This document shows, piece after piece, positions 1 through 8,400 of a stretch of 8,935 nt of DNA. The notes beneath the pieces are model-generated. The model was not told where the DNA came from and did not search any database. It saw only the letters and a list, made by a program, of their open reading frames with translations. Made by a program: the position numbers and the translations under genes. Each line of letters begins with the position of its first letter. Position 1 is the first letter of the stretch. This DNA comes from an uncultured Bacteroidales bacterium (lineage in GTDB: Bacteria; Bacteroidota; Bacteroidia; Bacteroidales; Muribaculaceae), in the NCBI GenBank assembly GCA_947175585.1, contig CAMWNL010000043.1, forward strand, positions 1 to 8,935. Direction: 5' to 3'.

Positions 1-2
1 TG

Positions 3-656
3 GAGGATCAGGTGGACTATCAGAAGTTCTACCTCTACTCCATCGTGACACATTCAACGGCTATTGAGGGTTCTACTGTTACTGAGATTGAAAACCAACT
101 TCTTTTCGATGAGGGTATTGCTGCAAAAGGGCGTTCACTGACAGAGCAGATGATGAACGTTGATCTCAAAGACGCTTATCTTCATGCTTTCAGAATTGCC
201 TCCGAGAATCCAACGTATACTCCCCAGTTATTGCAACAGCTATCAGCACTTGTGATGCGTAGGACTGGTAGCGAATATTCCACTGTTGCCGGACAATTCG
301 ATTCATCCAAGGGCGAGTTTCGACTTTGTAATGTCAGTGCTGGAATTGGCGGTAGAAGTTATCTTGCCTATAATAAAGTTCCACGCGCCGTGGAAGAATT
401 CTGTCAATGGCTTAACGACGAAATTGCCAATATAGACAAGGCAGATATAGCATCTTGCTATCGTTTGAGTTTTGAGACTCACTTCCGACTCGGACTCTAT
501 CGGCTCATATTTTGTATAAAAGTGGCGAAAATCAGCTCAAAACGAGCCGATAATTCAAGAAATTTTCGTAGTTTTGAGCCGATAAGGCAATACTCGAATA
601 TAAATATCGTCTTCCCGATATATATGAGCAATATGAAAGCCTCAAAAAATTCATAA
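3..656 (+). pseudogene. Fic-family protein remnant, 5' cut by window edge, catalytic motif lost
   Basis: The reading frame is open from base 3, so the GTG at base 12 is probably internal and the true start lies left of the window. Counting from that GTG, residues 15-20 read STAIEG, which fits the (S/T)xxxE(G/N) inhibitory helix of class II Fic proteins, with Glu19 as the inhibitory glutamate. A helical Fic-like domain follows, including GGRSYLAYNKVP and the SFETHFRL stretch (about residues 153-160) that normally leads straight into the catalytic HPFxxGNGRxxR loop. Here homology stops at about base 490. The frame continues as low-complexity residues to a stop at 654-656, with no His, GNGR or C-terminal winged-helix segment. 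Fic enzymes transfer AMP or other nucleotide moieties to target-protein hydroxyls; without the loop this product cannot be active. The break coincides with the inverted-repeat segment at 498-584. The Fic assignment is good; the mechanism of decay is inferred. Confidence 0.75.
498..584. repeat. 87-bp segment bounded by 10-bp inverted repeats, MITE-like
   Basis: TATCGGCTCA at 498-507 is the exact reverse complement of TGAGCCGATA at 575-584. A third copy of the core, GAGCCGATA, lies inside at 544-552. A second hairpin forms from ATCAGCTCAAAAC (531-543) and GTTTTGAGCCGAT (571-583), matching at 12 of 13 positions around a 27-nt loop. The segment sits where recognisable Fic sequence ends. I see no target-site duplication at its edges and no transposase. 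It could be a small non-autonomous element, an intergenic repeat family, or the scar of a deletion. The repeats are directly visible; calling it mobile is inference. Confidence 0.5.
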
Positions 657-805
657 CGAAACCCGATTAATCCAATTCTGTACGCTCATCATGGAGGGAA
701 GAGGCGAAATCAAATATATGATGTCTGAAGCCCCAACCAGTCAAGAGGTGTTGCAGTGACATCGGTGCCATACTCATTCAGTAATGAATTAAAAAACAAT
801 CGCCA
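657..805. other. Short intergenic region before the mannosidase, no gene supported
   Basis: There is no convincing coding sequence between the Fic-remnant stop and the mannosidase ATG. A second frame (578-670, preceded by a stop at 575-577) encodes a hydrophilic 30-residue stretch ending FITKPD that enters this region from the left. A further short frame ends in a stop at 757-759 (with ATG at 691). Neither has a recognised family. I found no good TAnnTTTG promoter match within this interval, so the promoter of the downstream operon is unplaced. The sequence just before the ATG at 806 is A-rich and lacks a Shine-Dalgarno motif, as is usual in Bacteroidetes. Confidence 0.5.
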
Positions 806-2248
806 ATGAAAAAATATCCGGTAATAATTTCACTTCTGCTGTTAGGTGTCTGCTCGGCTTCGGCAGCAGAAATATGTCAGTCCGACAATACTGCGGTAGT
901 CTCGCGATATAATGAATCACGTCGTCCACAGAAATCTGACAGACTTTTTAAATCTGTCGCAGTCGACAACAAGATCGCCGGGATAAAAGCGATGCTCACC
1001 AATCCTAAACTGGCTTGGATGTTTGAGAACTGTTTCCCGAACACGATCGACACCACGGTCCATTACCGGGTGGGGGAGGATGGTAAACACGACACCTTTG
1101 TCTATACCGGCGATATCCACGCGATGTGGCTCCGCGATTCGGGCGCGCAAGTGTGGCCTTACGTTCAGCTCGCCAACGAAGACAAGGCTCTGAAAGATAT
1201 GCTTGAGGGCGTCATACGCCGGCAGTTCAAATGTATTATACTTGACCCGTATGCCAATGCCTTCAATGACGGTCCGACGGGGGGAGAATGGATGTCTGAT
1301 TTCACGGAGATGATTCCGGAGGTACACGAGCGCAAGTGGGAGATTGATTCACTCTGTTATCCGATACGTCTCGCTTATGAATACTGGAGAGTCACCGGAG
1401 ATGCCTCGATATTTGATGAAGATTGGTTGCAGTCGATTGCAAAAGTTCTTGCAACGTTTAAGGAGCAGCAGAGATATGAAGGGGTAGGGAGCTATAGATT
1501 CCTGCGCAGGACTGACCGGGCTCTCGACACACTCAATAACGGTGGCTACGGCGCTCCGGTAAAACCTTGCGGACTGATTGTGTCGAGTTTTCGCCCGTCT
1601 GACGATGCGACAACGCTTCAGTTCCTCGTTCCGTCTAATTTTTTTGCGGTGTCATCGCTTCGCAAAGCAGCTGAAATACTCGAAAAAGTCAATAAAGATG
1701 TAGCCCGGGCAGATGAGTGCCGGGCGCTTGCCGATGAGGTTGAGTCGGCGCTCAAGGAGCATGCGGTCTACAATCACCCTAAGTTTGGTGAGATATACGC
1801 CTTTGAGGTTGACGGTTTCGGTAATCATCTACTTATGGATGATTCAAATGCTCCAAGCTTACTGTCATTGCCTTACCTTTGCGACGTCGATATAGATGAC
1901 CCTGTATATCAGAATACGCGCAGATTTGTATGGAGCGACAGTAATCCCTATTTCTTTAAGGGTGAGGCCGGCGAAGGTATCGGCGGACCTCACATCGGCT
2001 ATGATATGGTCTGGCCGATGAGCATAATGATGAAGGCTTTTACGAGTAGCGATGACGATGAGATAGCCGACTGTCTCAGAATGTTACTCGCGACTGATGC
2101 CGGGACCGGTTTTATCCATGAATCATTCAACAAGGACGATGCCGGTAATTTCACGCGCCCGTGGTTTGCGTGGCAAAACACTTTGTTTGGAGAGCTTATC
2201 ATGAAATTGGTCAACGATGGAAAGCTCGACTTGCTTAATTCACTCTGA
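806..2248 (+). CDS. Exported GH125 exo-alpha-1,6-mannosidase
   Basis: A 480-residue protein of glycoside hydrolase family 125 (formerly DUF1237), whose characterised members are metal-independent, inverting exo-alpha-1,6-mannosidases acting on N-glycan or mannan fragments. Residues 1-20 form a Sec signal peptide with a likely cut at ASA/AE. The Cys at 16 follows LGV, a poor lipobox, so a soluble periplasmic enzyme is likelier than a lipoprotein. Family landmarks appear in order: TGDIHAMWLRDS (101-112), GGEWMSDF (159-166), KWEIDSLCYP (177-186), SSFRPSDDAT (260-269), MDDSNAP (344-350), GPHIGYD with WPMSI (394-407), FIHESF (436-441) and a Trp-rich RPWFAW (451-456). From the family's known Asp acid and Glu base and their spacing, Asp266 and Glu439 are the best catalytic candidates (inference). 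Length is full and no lesion is visible. It is followed after 25 bp by manA, consistent with one mannose-processing operon. The ATG is supported by the signal peptide immediately after it. Confidence 0.93.
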   Translation: MKKYPVIISLLLLGVCSASAAEICQSDNTAVVSRYNESRRPQKSDRLFKSVAVDNKIAGIKAMLTNPKLAWMFENCFPNTIDTTVHYRVGEDGKHDTFVYTGDIHAMWLRDSGAQVWPYVQLANEDKALKDMLEGVIRRQFKCIILDPYANAFNDGPTGGEWMSDFTEMIPEVHERKWEIDSLCYPIRLAYEYWRVTGDASIFDEDWLQSIAKVLATFKEQQRYEGVGSYRFLRRTDRALDTLNNGGYGAPVKPCGLIVSSFRPSDDATTLQFLVPSNFFAVSSLRKAAEILEKVNKDVARADECRALADEVESALKEHAVYNHPKFGEIYAFEVDGFGNHLLMDDSNAPSLLSLPYLCDVDIDDPVYQNTRRFVWSDSNPYFFKGEAGEGIGGPHIGYDMVWPMSIMMKAFTSSDDDEIADCLRMLLATDAGTGFIHESFNKDDAGNFTRPWFAWQNTLFGELIMKLVNDGKLDLLNSL

Positions 2249-2273
2249 TACTAACTTTAAATATTAATAAACG

Positions 2274-3242
2274 ATGATTGAAAAAGCACCAATCGTATTC
2301 AAGCCCTATTTGAAAAGCGTAATCTGGGGCGGTAATAAAATTTGTAATTACAAAGGCATTGAACAGCCGGAACCGAATATCGGTGAAAGTTGGGAAATAT
2401 CAGCGGTGCCTGGTCATGTTTCAGTCGTGGCTGAAGGCCCGTACAAGGGCAAGACTCTGACCGAACTGATTGACGCTTTTGGCGCGGAACTGCTCGGTGA
2501 GAAGGTTGTTGATAAGTACGGAGAAAACTTCCCGTTGCTTATCAAGATCATAGACGCGGCCGACAATCTGTCGGTCCAGGTCCATCCTGACGATGATCTT
2601 GCAAAAGAGCGTCACAACAGTCTTGGCAAGACCGAGATGTGGTATATAATTGATGCCGATAAAGATGCCAAGATCTTTGCCGGTCTCAATACAAAGATGA
2701 CCCCCGAAGAGTATGCGGCTCGTGTAGCCGACGGCACATTCGCCCGGACTCTTGCGGTTCATGACTCTCATCCGGGTGATGTGTTTTTCCTCCCGGCAGG
2801 TCGTGTGCATGCTATCGGAGCCGGAAACCTTCTTGCCGAGATTCAGGAATCGAGTGATATCACTTATCGCATCTATGACTATGACCGCCGGGATGCTCAG
2901 GGTAACACACGCGAACTGCACACCGAGCTCGCCAAAGACGCAATAGACTACAATGTGAGTGATGAATATAAAAGTCCGCGTCCTGACGACAATGTCGCCG
3001 ACTGCAAAATCGTATCGTGTGACCATTTCACAACTAACCGTGTAATCGTCGACGGCGAGATCGATTTGACATTCTCTCAGCAATCGTTTACAGTTATTAT
3101 CTGCATAGACGGCAATGCCGAACTCGTCTATCCTGCCGGGAAAATGCAGATAAGTCGGGGAACAAGTGTATTGGTTCCGGCAGCCTTGTCGTCTCTAAAA
3201 GTCTCAGGCAAGGCTACGCTGATTACAACCCAGTCAGTCTAA
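2274..3242 (+). CDS. manA: Mannose-6-phosphate isomerase, class I (cupin, zinc-dependent)
   Basis: A 322-residue cytoplasmic enzyme interconverting mannose-6-phosphate and fructose-6-phosphate. It links mannose catabolism to glycolysis and, in reverse, supplies GDP-mannose synthesis. The N-terminus has the family start FKPYLKSVIWGG (9-20) and GESWEIS (37-43). Zinc ligands are visible as Gln102 and His104 in QVHPDD, Glu121 in KTEMWY and His179 in GRVHAIG. Arg199 in TYRIYDYDRRD (197-207) fits the conserved active-site arginine. The C-terminal part (about 245-322) is a second, divergent cupin-like beta domain. The length matches the short form typical of Firmicutes and Bacteroidetes rather than the roughly 390-residue enterobacterial form. 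It has no signal peptide. The gene lies 25 bp after the GH125 mannosidase on the same strand, suggesting co-transcription and a catabolic role for this copy. No kinase producing mannose-6-phosphate is in the window. Confidence 0.94.
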   Translation: MIEKAPIVFKPYLKSVIWGGNKICNYKGIEQPEPNIGESWEISAVPGHVSVVAEGPYKGKTLTELIDAFGAELLGEKVVDKYGENFPLLIKIIDAADNLSVQVHPDDDLAKERHNSLGKTEMWYIIDADKDAKIFAGLNTKMTPEEYAARVADGTFARTLAVHDSHPGDVFFLPAGRVHAIGAGNLLAEIQESSDITYRIYDYDRRDAQGNTRELHTELAKDAIDYNVSDEYKSPRPDDNVADCKIVSCDHFTTNRVIVDGEIDLTFSQQSFTVIICIDGNAELVYPAGKMQISRGTSVLVPAALSSLKVSGKATLITTQSV

Positions 3243-3249
3243 GGCTCCC

Positions 3250-3278
3250 TTTCCCCGGTATTATCATATATAGGGAAA
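3250..3278 (+). terminator. Weak hairpin after manA, possible terminator
   Basis: TTTCCC (3250-3255) pairs with GGGAAA (3273-3278) around a 17-nt loop, 8 bp past the manA stop. No T-run follows on the plus strand, so intrinsic termination here would be weak. The downstream hairpin at 3309-3338 may be the real end for this operon too. Confidence 0.3.
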
Positions 3279-3308
3279 CTGACAAAAAGATTTGTAAAAA
3301 ATAAATAC

Positions 3309-3338
3309 CGGCTGTGCTTATTTGATTGAGCACAGCCG
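3309..3338 (-). terminator. Hairpin terminator for the susCD transcript
   Basis: CGGCTGTGCT (3309-3318) and AGCACAGCCG (3329-3338) form a perfect 10-bp stem with a 10-nt loop. After one mismatch, four more A-T pairs extend the stem (3304-3307 with 3340-3343). Read on the minus strand, the stem lies about 45 bp past the susD stop and is followed by a T-rich stretch ending in TTTATTTTTT, the expected layout of an intrinsic terminator. On the plus strand the following sequence is less T-rich, so function for manA is possible but weaker. Confidence 0.7.
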
Positions 3339-3381
3339 ATATTGTAAATATGGAGCTAATTATGGTAGTCTATCTGCCTTA

Positions 3382-5418
3382 TCAATCATCAATATTGAAG
3401 GCGCCTTCTCCACCCTTAACAGGCCATCCGGGATTCTGATATATCACAGATGTTTCTACGTTTTTACGGTCAACCGAGGCATTAACAAATGCGCTATAAC
3501 CGATTGGCGACAGATAATGCGCACGAGTGAAGGTCAGACCATCCCACACGAGATTTTCGGCGCGGCTGATCTGGAAGGGACGCACATAGGCACTATTCTC
3601 TTTCGGTGACATATTGCCGTTGCTGCCTGAAGGATCAACAACCGGATCGATATATACGCCGTCAGCATTCTTTATCGCCAGATCAGATGTGGGATCGTTA
3701 TAGACTGTGCCCCAGTATTTAATACCTTCAATCTGATAAGGATTTTTGATGAGTTGGTCAAGGGCTGCCCAACGACGGAGGTCCATCAAGCGGAGAGCCT
3801 CGGCGCAGAGTTCGTTGCGACGCTCGCGGCGCACGTTGTAAAGTGTAGCTGATACATAAGCACCTTGAGTATATGCGCCCCAGTCGCCTTTAGCTTCTTC
3901 GGCCATATTGGTCGCAGCGATGGTCTTGTTGTAATCCTCGTCAACGTAAGCGCGGCGACGCAAGGCTTTCCAATAGTTGTCGGCAGTGCCGTCAACGTTT
4001 CCTTTGAGTTCAACACACGCTTCCATATAATTGAGGAGCGCTTCAGAGGCGCGGAATATGATGGAGGCTGTTACGGACTGAAGGTTGCCCTGAGCCTCTT
4101 TGTAATCATAACCTTGGCCTTTCTTGATTGCAAAACCTGTTGTACAGCGTGTGTTGTTATCGGCGCTGAACATCCAGTTCATATTATAGTAGCTGGGTGT
4201 AACGCCGTCAAGGCCGAGAGAAATCACAGATTGGTCATCTTTTGTGAAGATAGTCAATCGTGAGTCGCGATTCTGGAGAGTAGCAGCGATACCTTGGTTT
4301 TCCCATTCAGGGTCATAGCCTGAGCCTTCGGCATAGATTGGCAGACCGTTGCGCATAAGGAATGAATTGACCATACCGCGAGTCCATCCCGAACCACCTG
4401 CGTTCTTCTGGAACTGAGCCTGGATCTGAGTGGCGAGATTCTGAGTGAGGCTGTATGATCTGTAGAGCAACACTTCGCTGTATTTGCTCGGGTCAACAGC
4501 GCAGAACATACAATAATAAGGATTAGCCTCAGTGAAACCTGCTGTCATGCCTTCACGGGCATCTGTATTCTGAACAAGATTGTCAACATACTTATCTCCA
4601 ACAGCTTTGGCCGAAGTCATAGCTTCAGTAAGGAAATAACTAATCTCGGTGTCGATATTGAAGCCATCAAGCATGCTGTTGTCGCCGGGCCATCCTTTGC
4701 CGCCGGGGACGAGAGCTGTGCCTTTGTGGCTCTTGAGCCAAGTACCCTCGAAGAGAGCCACGCGGCTACGGAAGAGATTAGCGGCATCTTTGCTAAGACC
4801 ATTCTTGCCATAGGAAGATGTTTCGGGCAGATATTGGATCGCTTTGGTCAGGTCATCCAATATATGACGGGCCACTTTATTGCGCGGCTGGCGTTTTGAC
4901 GCCTCAAGGAGTACATCCATATCATCGGGAAGCACGTCGTCGATAATGGGATAGTCGCCCACTTCAGAATAGTACTGCCAATAAGCATAGGCACGGAAGA
5001 AGTAACCTTCGCCAAGGGCTTGATTGATGAGCGCTTCAGAGCCGCTTATGCTGTTGTTGGCGATGGCTTCCTCAGTATTCTTCAGGAAATAATTGAGTGA
5101 ACGGATATTTCCGAACGACCAGTTTTCAGTACCGCTGCCAACACGCCATTCGCCCGGTACCCACATATTGCCAATTGTGCGGAACACTTGGTTGTCAGTG
5201 CCGTTGTCTGAGGAGAATGTGCCAAGCTGATATGTGTTGTTTGAGTGGCTGGGCAGAAGCGTATAGAAATTGAGGGTATAAGCCTGAAGATTGGCAGGGG
5301 TATTGAAGAAATTCTCCGGAATCAGCTTGTCTTCCGGCTGCTGGTTCAAGTAGTCGTTACAGCCGGTGAGGCCAACTGCCGCTACCACTGCTATGGCTGA
5401 ACTAATATATTTATTCAT
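3382..5418 (-). CDS. SusD/RagB-family glycan-binding outer-membrane lipoprotein
   Basis: A 678-residue surface lipoprotein that caps its SusC partner and captures oligosaccharides for import. Residues 1-19 are a lipoprotein signal with lipobox LTGC, so Cys20 is the lipidated residue. It is followed by the usual SusD start, NDYLNQQPEDKLIPENFF (21-38). The helical TPR-like scaffold includes GEGYFFRAYAYWQYYSEVGDYP (137-157). The C-terminal SusD domain contains FRASEALLNYMEA (455-467), RRERRNELCAEALRLMDLRRW (530-550) and YLSPIG (635-640), all typical of the family. It is at the long end for the family (many are 500-600 residues), which suggests extra surface loops. The start lies 15 bp after the stop of the upstream SusC gene, so the two are co-transcribed and likely form one complex. 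Substrate cannot be read from the sequence; mannose-containing glycan is suggested only by the convergent GH125-manA pair. Confidence 0.95.
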   Translation of the reverse strand: MNKYISSAIAVVAAVGLTGCNDYLNQQPEDKLIPENFFNTPANLQAYTLNFYTLLPSHSNNTYQLGTFSSDNGTDNQVFRTIGNMWVPGEWRVGSGTENWSFGNIRSLNYFLKNTEEAIANNSISGSEALINQALGEGYFFRAYAYWQYYSEVGDYPIIDDVLPDDMDVLLEASKRQPRNKVARHILDDLTKAIQYLPETSSYGKNGLSKDAANLFRSRVALFEGTWLKSHKGTALVPGGKGWPGDNSMLDGFNIDTEISYFLTEAMTSAKAVGDKYVDNLVQNTDAREGMTAGFTEANPYYCMFCAVDPSKYSEVLLYRSYSLTQNLATQIQAQFQKNAGGSGWTRGMVNSFLMRNGLPIYAEGSGYDPEWENQGIAATLQNRDSRLTIFTKDDQSVISLGLDGVTPSYYNMNWMFSADNNTRCTTGFAIKKGQGYDYKEAQGNLQSVTASIIFRASEALLNYMEACVELKGNVDGTADNYWKALRRRAYVDEDYNKTIAATNMAEEAKGDWGAYTQGAYVSATLYNVRRERRNELCAEALRLMDLRRWAALDQLIKNPYQIEGIKYWGTVYNDPTSDLAIKNADGVYIDPVVDPSGSNGNMSPKENSAYVRPFQISRAENLVWDGLTFTRAHYLSPIGYSAFVNASVDRKNVETSVIYQNPGWPVKGGEGAFNIDD

Positions 5419-5433
5419 AATAAGAGACCTTTT

Positions 5434-8400
5434 TTAGAATGTTACGTTAAGACCGACTGAGAAAACACGTGAAATTGGATAAACCTTGGCAAAACCGTAG
5501 GCTTTGTCATAAGCTTCGATAAGTTCGGGGTCACCCATCTTAGTGAATTTGGTGATATTGGCAAGGTTTTCACCCGAAACGAAGATACGAGCACGCTCGA
5601 TATAGATCTTGCGGGTGAGGGCTGAAGGAAGAGTGTAGCCGAGCGTCACATTCTTCAGGCGGCAATAAGCCGCATTCTGTACATATTGAGTCTGAGTTGT
5701 GGTGTTATTAGGACCGCCCCAGTTTACGCGAGGCAGATAAGAGTCAACGTTCGGACCGAGGGGGTCAGTAGTATCGGCCGGACGGAAGTAGTCGGTATGA
5801 GGCTCAAATACCACGGCCTGCCATTTACCGATGCCGCATGCGCCGAACATCATAGCACCACTCGCCCAGTAATCGCGTTTCATTGTGCCCTGGAAGAACA
5901 CCTTGAGGTCGAAACCTTTCCACTGAGCTTCAAGATTGAGACCGAAGTTGTATCGGGGAGTGGTATTACCGATTACGCTAAGGTCACCATGATCACCGAG
6001 GGTGTTGGAACCATTGTCGATTACACCGTCACCATTGAGGTCGGCATACATCATATCACCGGCCTGCCAGCCTGTGCCGAAGCGGTTCTGACCTGTGCGA
6101 GGATTTGTGGGAGCCTGGCCATACTTCTTGGTATAGTTGGCGTCGAGAGCGTCAAGGTGAGCGTTCATCTGATCATTTGACTTGGCGATGCCGACTGATG
6201 TATATCCCCAGATGTCACCGAGTTTACCGCCGCTGTAGTAAGTGCCAAGACCGTATGTGTCATTGGTGGGATATTCGTCAACGGTGGTGGTGTGGTCGTA
6301 GAGATTGAATGTTACGCCGTAGCTGAAGTCTTCGATGCGGTCACGCCAACTGATAGAGAGCTCCCAGCCTTTAGAGGTCATGGAGAGGTTGTTTGTGTTA
6401 GGCACGGTAGCACCGAATACTCCGGGGAGAACATAGCCGGGACCTACCATATCTATCGTCTTGCGGTTGTAGTAGTCAACTGTACCTGTCAAGCGGTTGT
6501 TAAAGAGAGACCAGTCAAGACCGATGTCCCAAGTGCGGTTCTTCTCCCAAGTGAGTGAAGAAGAGACAAGACCGGGCATAGTGGCGATAGCATTTTTGTT
6601 GCCGTTGATAAGCCAGGTTGAAGAATTGCCGGAGTAGCCCATTGTCACGTAGGTAGGATACCAGTTGTCTGTATTCTGGTTGCCAAGCTTACCCCAAGAG
6701 TAGCGGAGCTTGAGCTGATTGCATGTCCCGGTGAAGTCTTCCCAGAATGATTCGTTTGCGATATTCCAACCGAGTGAGAACGATGGGCTCCATGTCCAGC
6801 GGCTATCTGCGCGGAAACGTGACGAACCGTCGTAGCGGAGGTTGCCTTCAACGAGGTAACGACCTTTGTAGTCGTAGTTGACACGGCCGAAGAAGCCGGC
6901 GGTTGACCATGCGTCTTCACCGCCGCTCACGTTAGTGGAAGTGCCGTCGGTCATAGAGAGGAACGGAAGACGGTTGATAATGCCGTTGCGTTGAGCCGAG
7001 AACCATTTCTGCTTGTACCATTCGCTCTGGAAACCGGCCATGATCTTAAATTCGTTGTCTTCGTTTACATTAAAGCTGTAAGTGCCGTAAACGTTGGGGT
7101 TGAAATAGTTGGCGCGACGGCTGTACTCGGTGATGCGTGAACCTGTGCCACCGCCGCCGTAGGGGAAGCCGTTGGGGTTATTGTTGTATGCAACGCCGTC
7201 ACAGTCCCAGCCGTAGCACTGCTGAAGCACCTGGCTCTCATTGTAGTGGAGTGAACGGTAGTTGAATTCAGCATTTACGGTAAGACCGGTGATAGGGGTG
7301 AGGACGAAAGTGAACTGATGGTCGAGTTTATCTTCGAGAGTATCGTAGCGACCGCCGTTTTCCATCGCATCAATAAATGACTCAACTACAGGATTGCCGT
7401 TGGGGTCATGAGTGGGTATAATAGGCCAGTAACGGGCAATGTTGTGATAGAGTTCGTTGCTTGAAGCGTCGTTGACGAATGAAGGCGCGTCATAATGACC
7501 GCGATACCAGCGAGAGCTGTAGCCGAAGCGTATCCAGTCAGCAACCTGCACGTTGATTTTGCCGTTAAGTGTATAACGTTGTAAGTTGTCTTTGCCATAA
7601 CGGAGGTTACCGTCCTGCGAAAGAATATTACCGGAGAAATAGTAGTTATACTTTTCAGTACCGCCGTTTATCGAAATATTGTGTTCCTGAGAGAAGGGAG
7701 TGGTGCCGAAATGTTCGTCGAGCCAGTCAGTGTTACCTATAGGGAGGATGTCTGTTTCATCCCAAACTTCCCAGTGGTTGTTGGTCGGATTGCGGAACAT
7801 TGTAGCCTTTGACGGATCAGCCACGACTTCTTTCAATTTATTCAGATAGTCTTGTGAGAACCAATTCTGGCCGTTGTTGTTGGCCGCCTGATTCATAACG
7901 CTGGCCCATGTCCAGGAATCAGCCATTTTAGGCATGCCGACAGCGTGGCTCCAACGGAATGAATCGCTGTAGCTAACTGAAACTTTGCCATCTTTACCGG
8001 TGCGTGTTGTGATGAGGATTACACCGCCTGCAGCGCGAGAACCGTAGATAGACGAAGCTGCAGCGTCTTTAAGAATAGAGATGTTTTCTACGTCGGCCGG
8101 GTTGAGCTGGTTGATGTCGCCTTCCATACCGTCGATTAGCACGAGGGGGCTAACGGTCGAGCCAGAACCGATCGTTCCCGTGCCGCGGATATTCATTGTA
8201 CGGGCTGCACCGAGCTGACCGCCGCGAGCTGCGCCAAGCACGTCGAGACCGGCTGCCATGCCCTGGAGAGCGTCGGCAACTGTGTTGACGGGTCGGGCGG
8301 CAATCTCTTTGCCGGATACAGTAGTAACGGCGCCGGTGAGGTTGGCTTTCTTCTGAGTACCGAAACCTACGACAACGACTTCGTCGAGTGAATTGGTGGC

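Noticed and set aside
765..790. Small TCATT/AATGA palindrome upstream of the mannosidase
   Set aside because: A 5-bp A/T-rich stem too weak for a terminator or a credible operator.
821..853. Possible lipoprotein signal (Cys at residue 16) in the GH125 protein
   Set aside because: The residue before Cys is Val, not Gly, Ala or Ser, and a good signal peptidase I site (ASA/AE) follows, so a soluble periplasmic product is preferred.
917..1327. 136-codon minus-strand open frame across the GH125 gene
   Set aside because: Antisense to conserved GH125 motifs; no start signal, signal peptide or family.
2421..3083. 220-codon minus-strand open frame across manA
   Set aside because: Antisense shadow of manA; the plus-strand protein carries all zinc-ligand motifs and the antisense translation resembles nothing known.
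3322..3609. 95-codon plus-strand open frame overlapping the susD 3' end
   Set aside because: Mostly antisense to the conserved SusD C-terminus and begins inside the terminator hairpin; no independent support.
5686..6180. 164-codon plus-strand open frame inside susC
   Set aside because: It is antisense to a full-length, clearly conserved SusC barrel; the composition follows from the opposite-strand codons and no family is recognisable.
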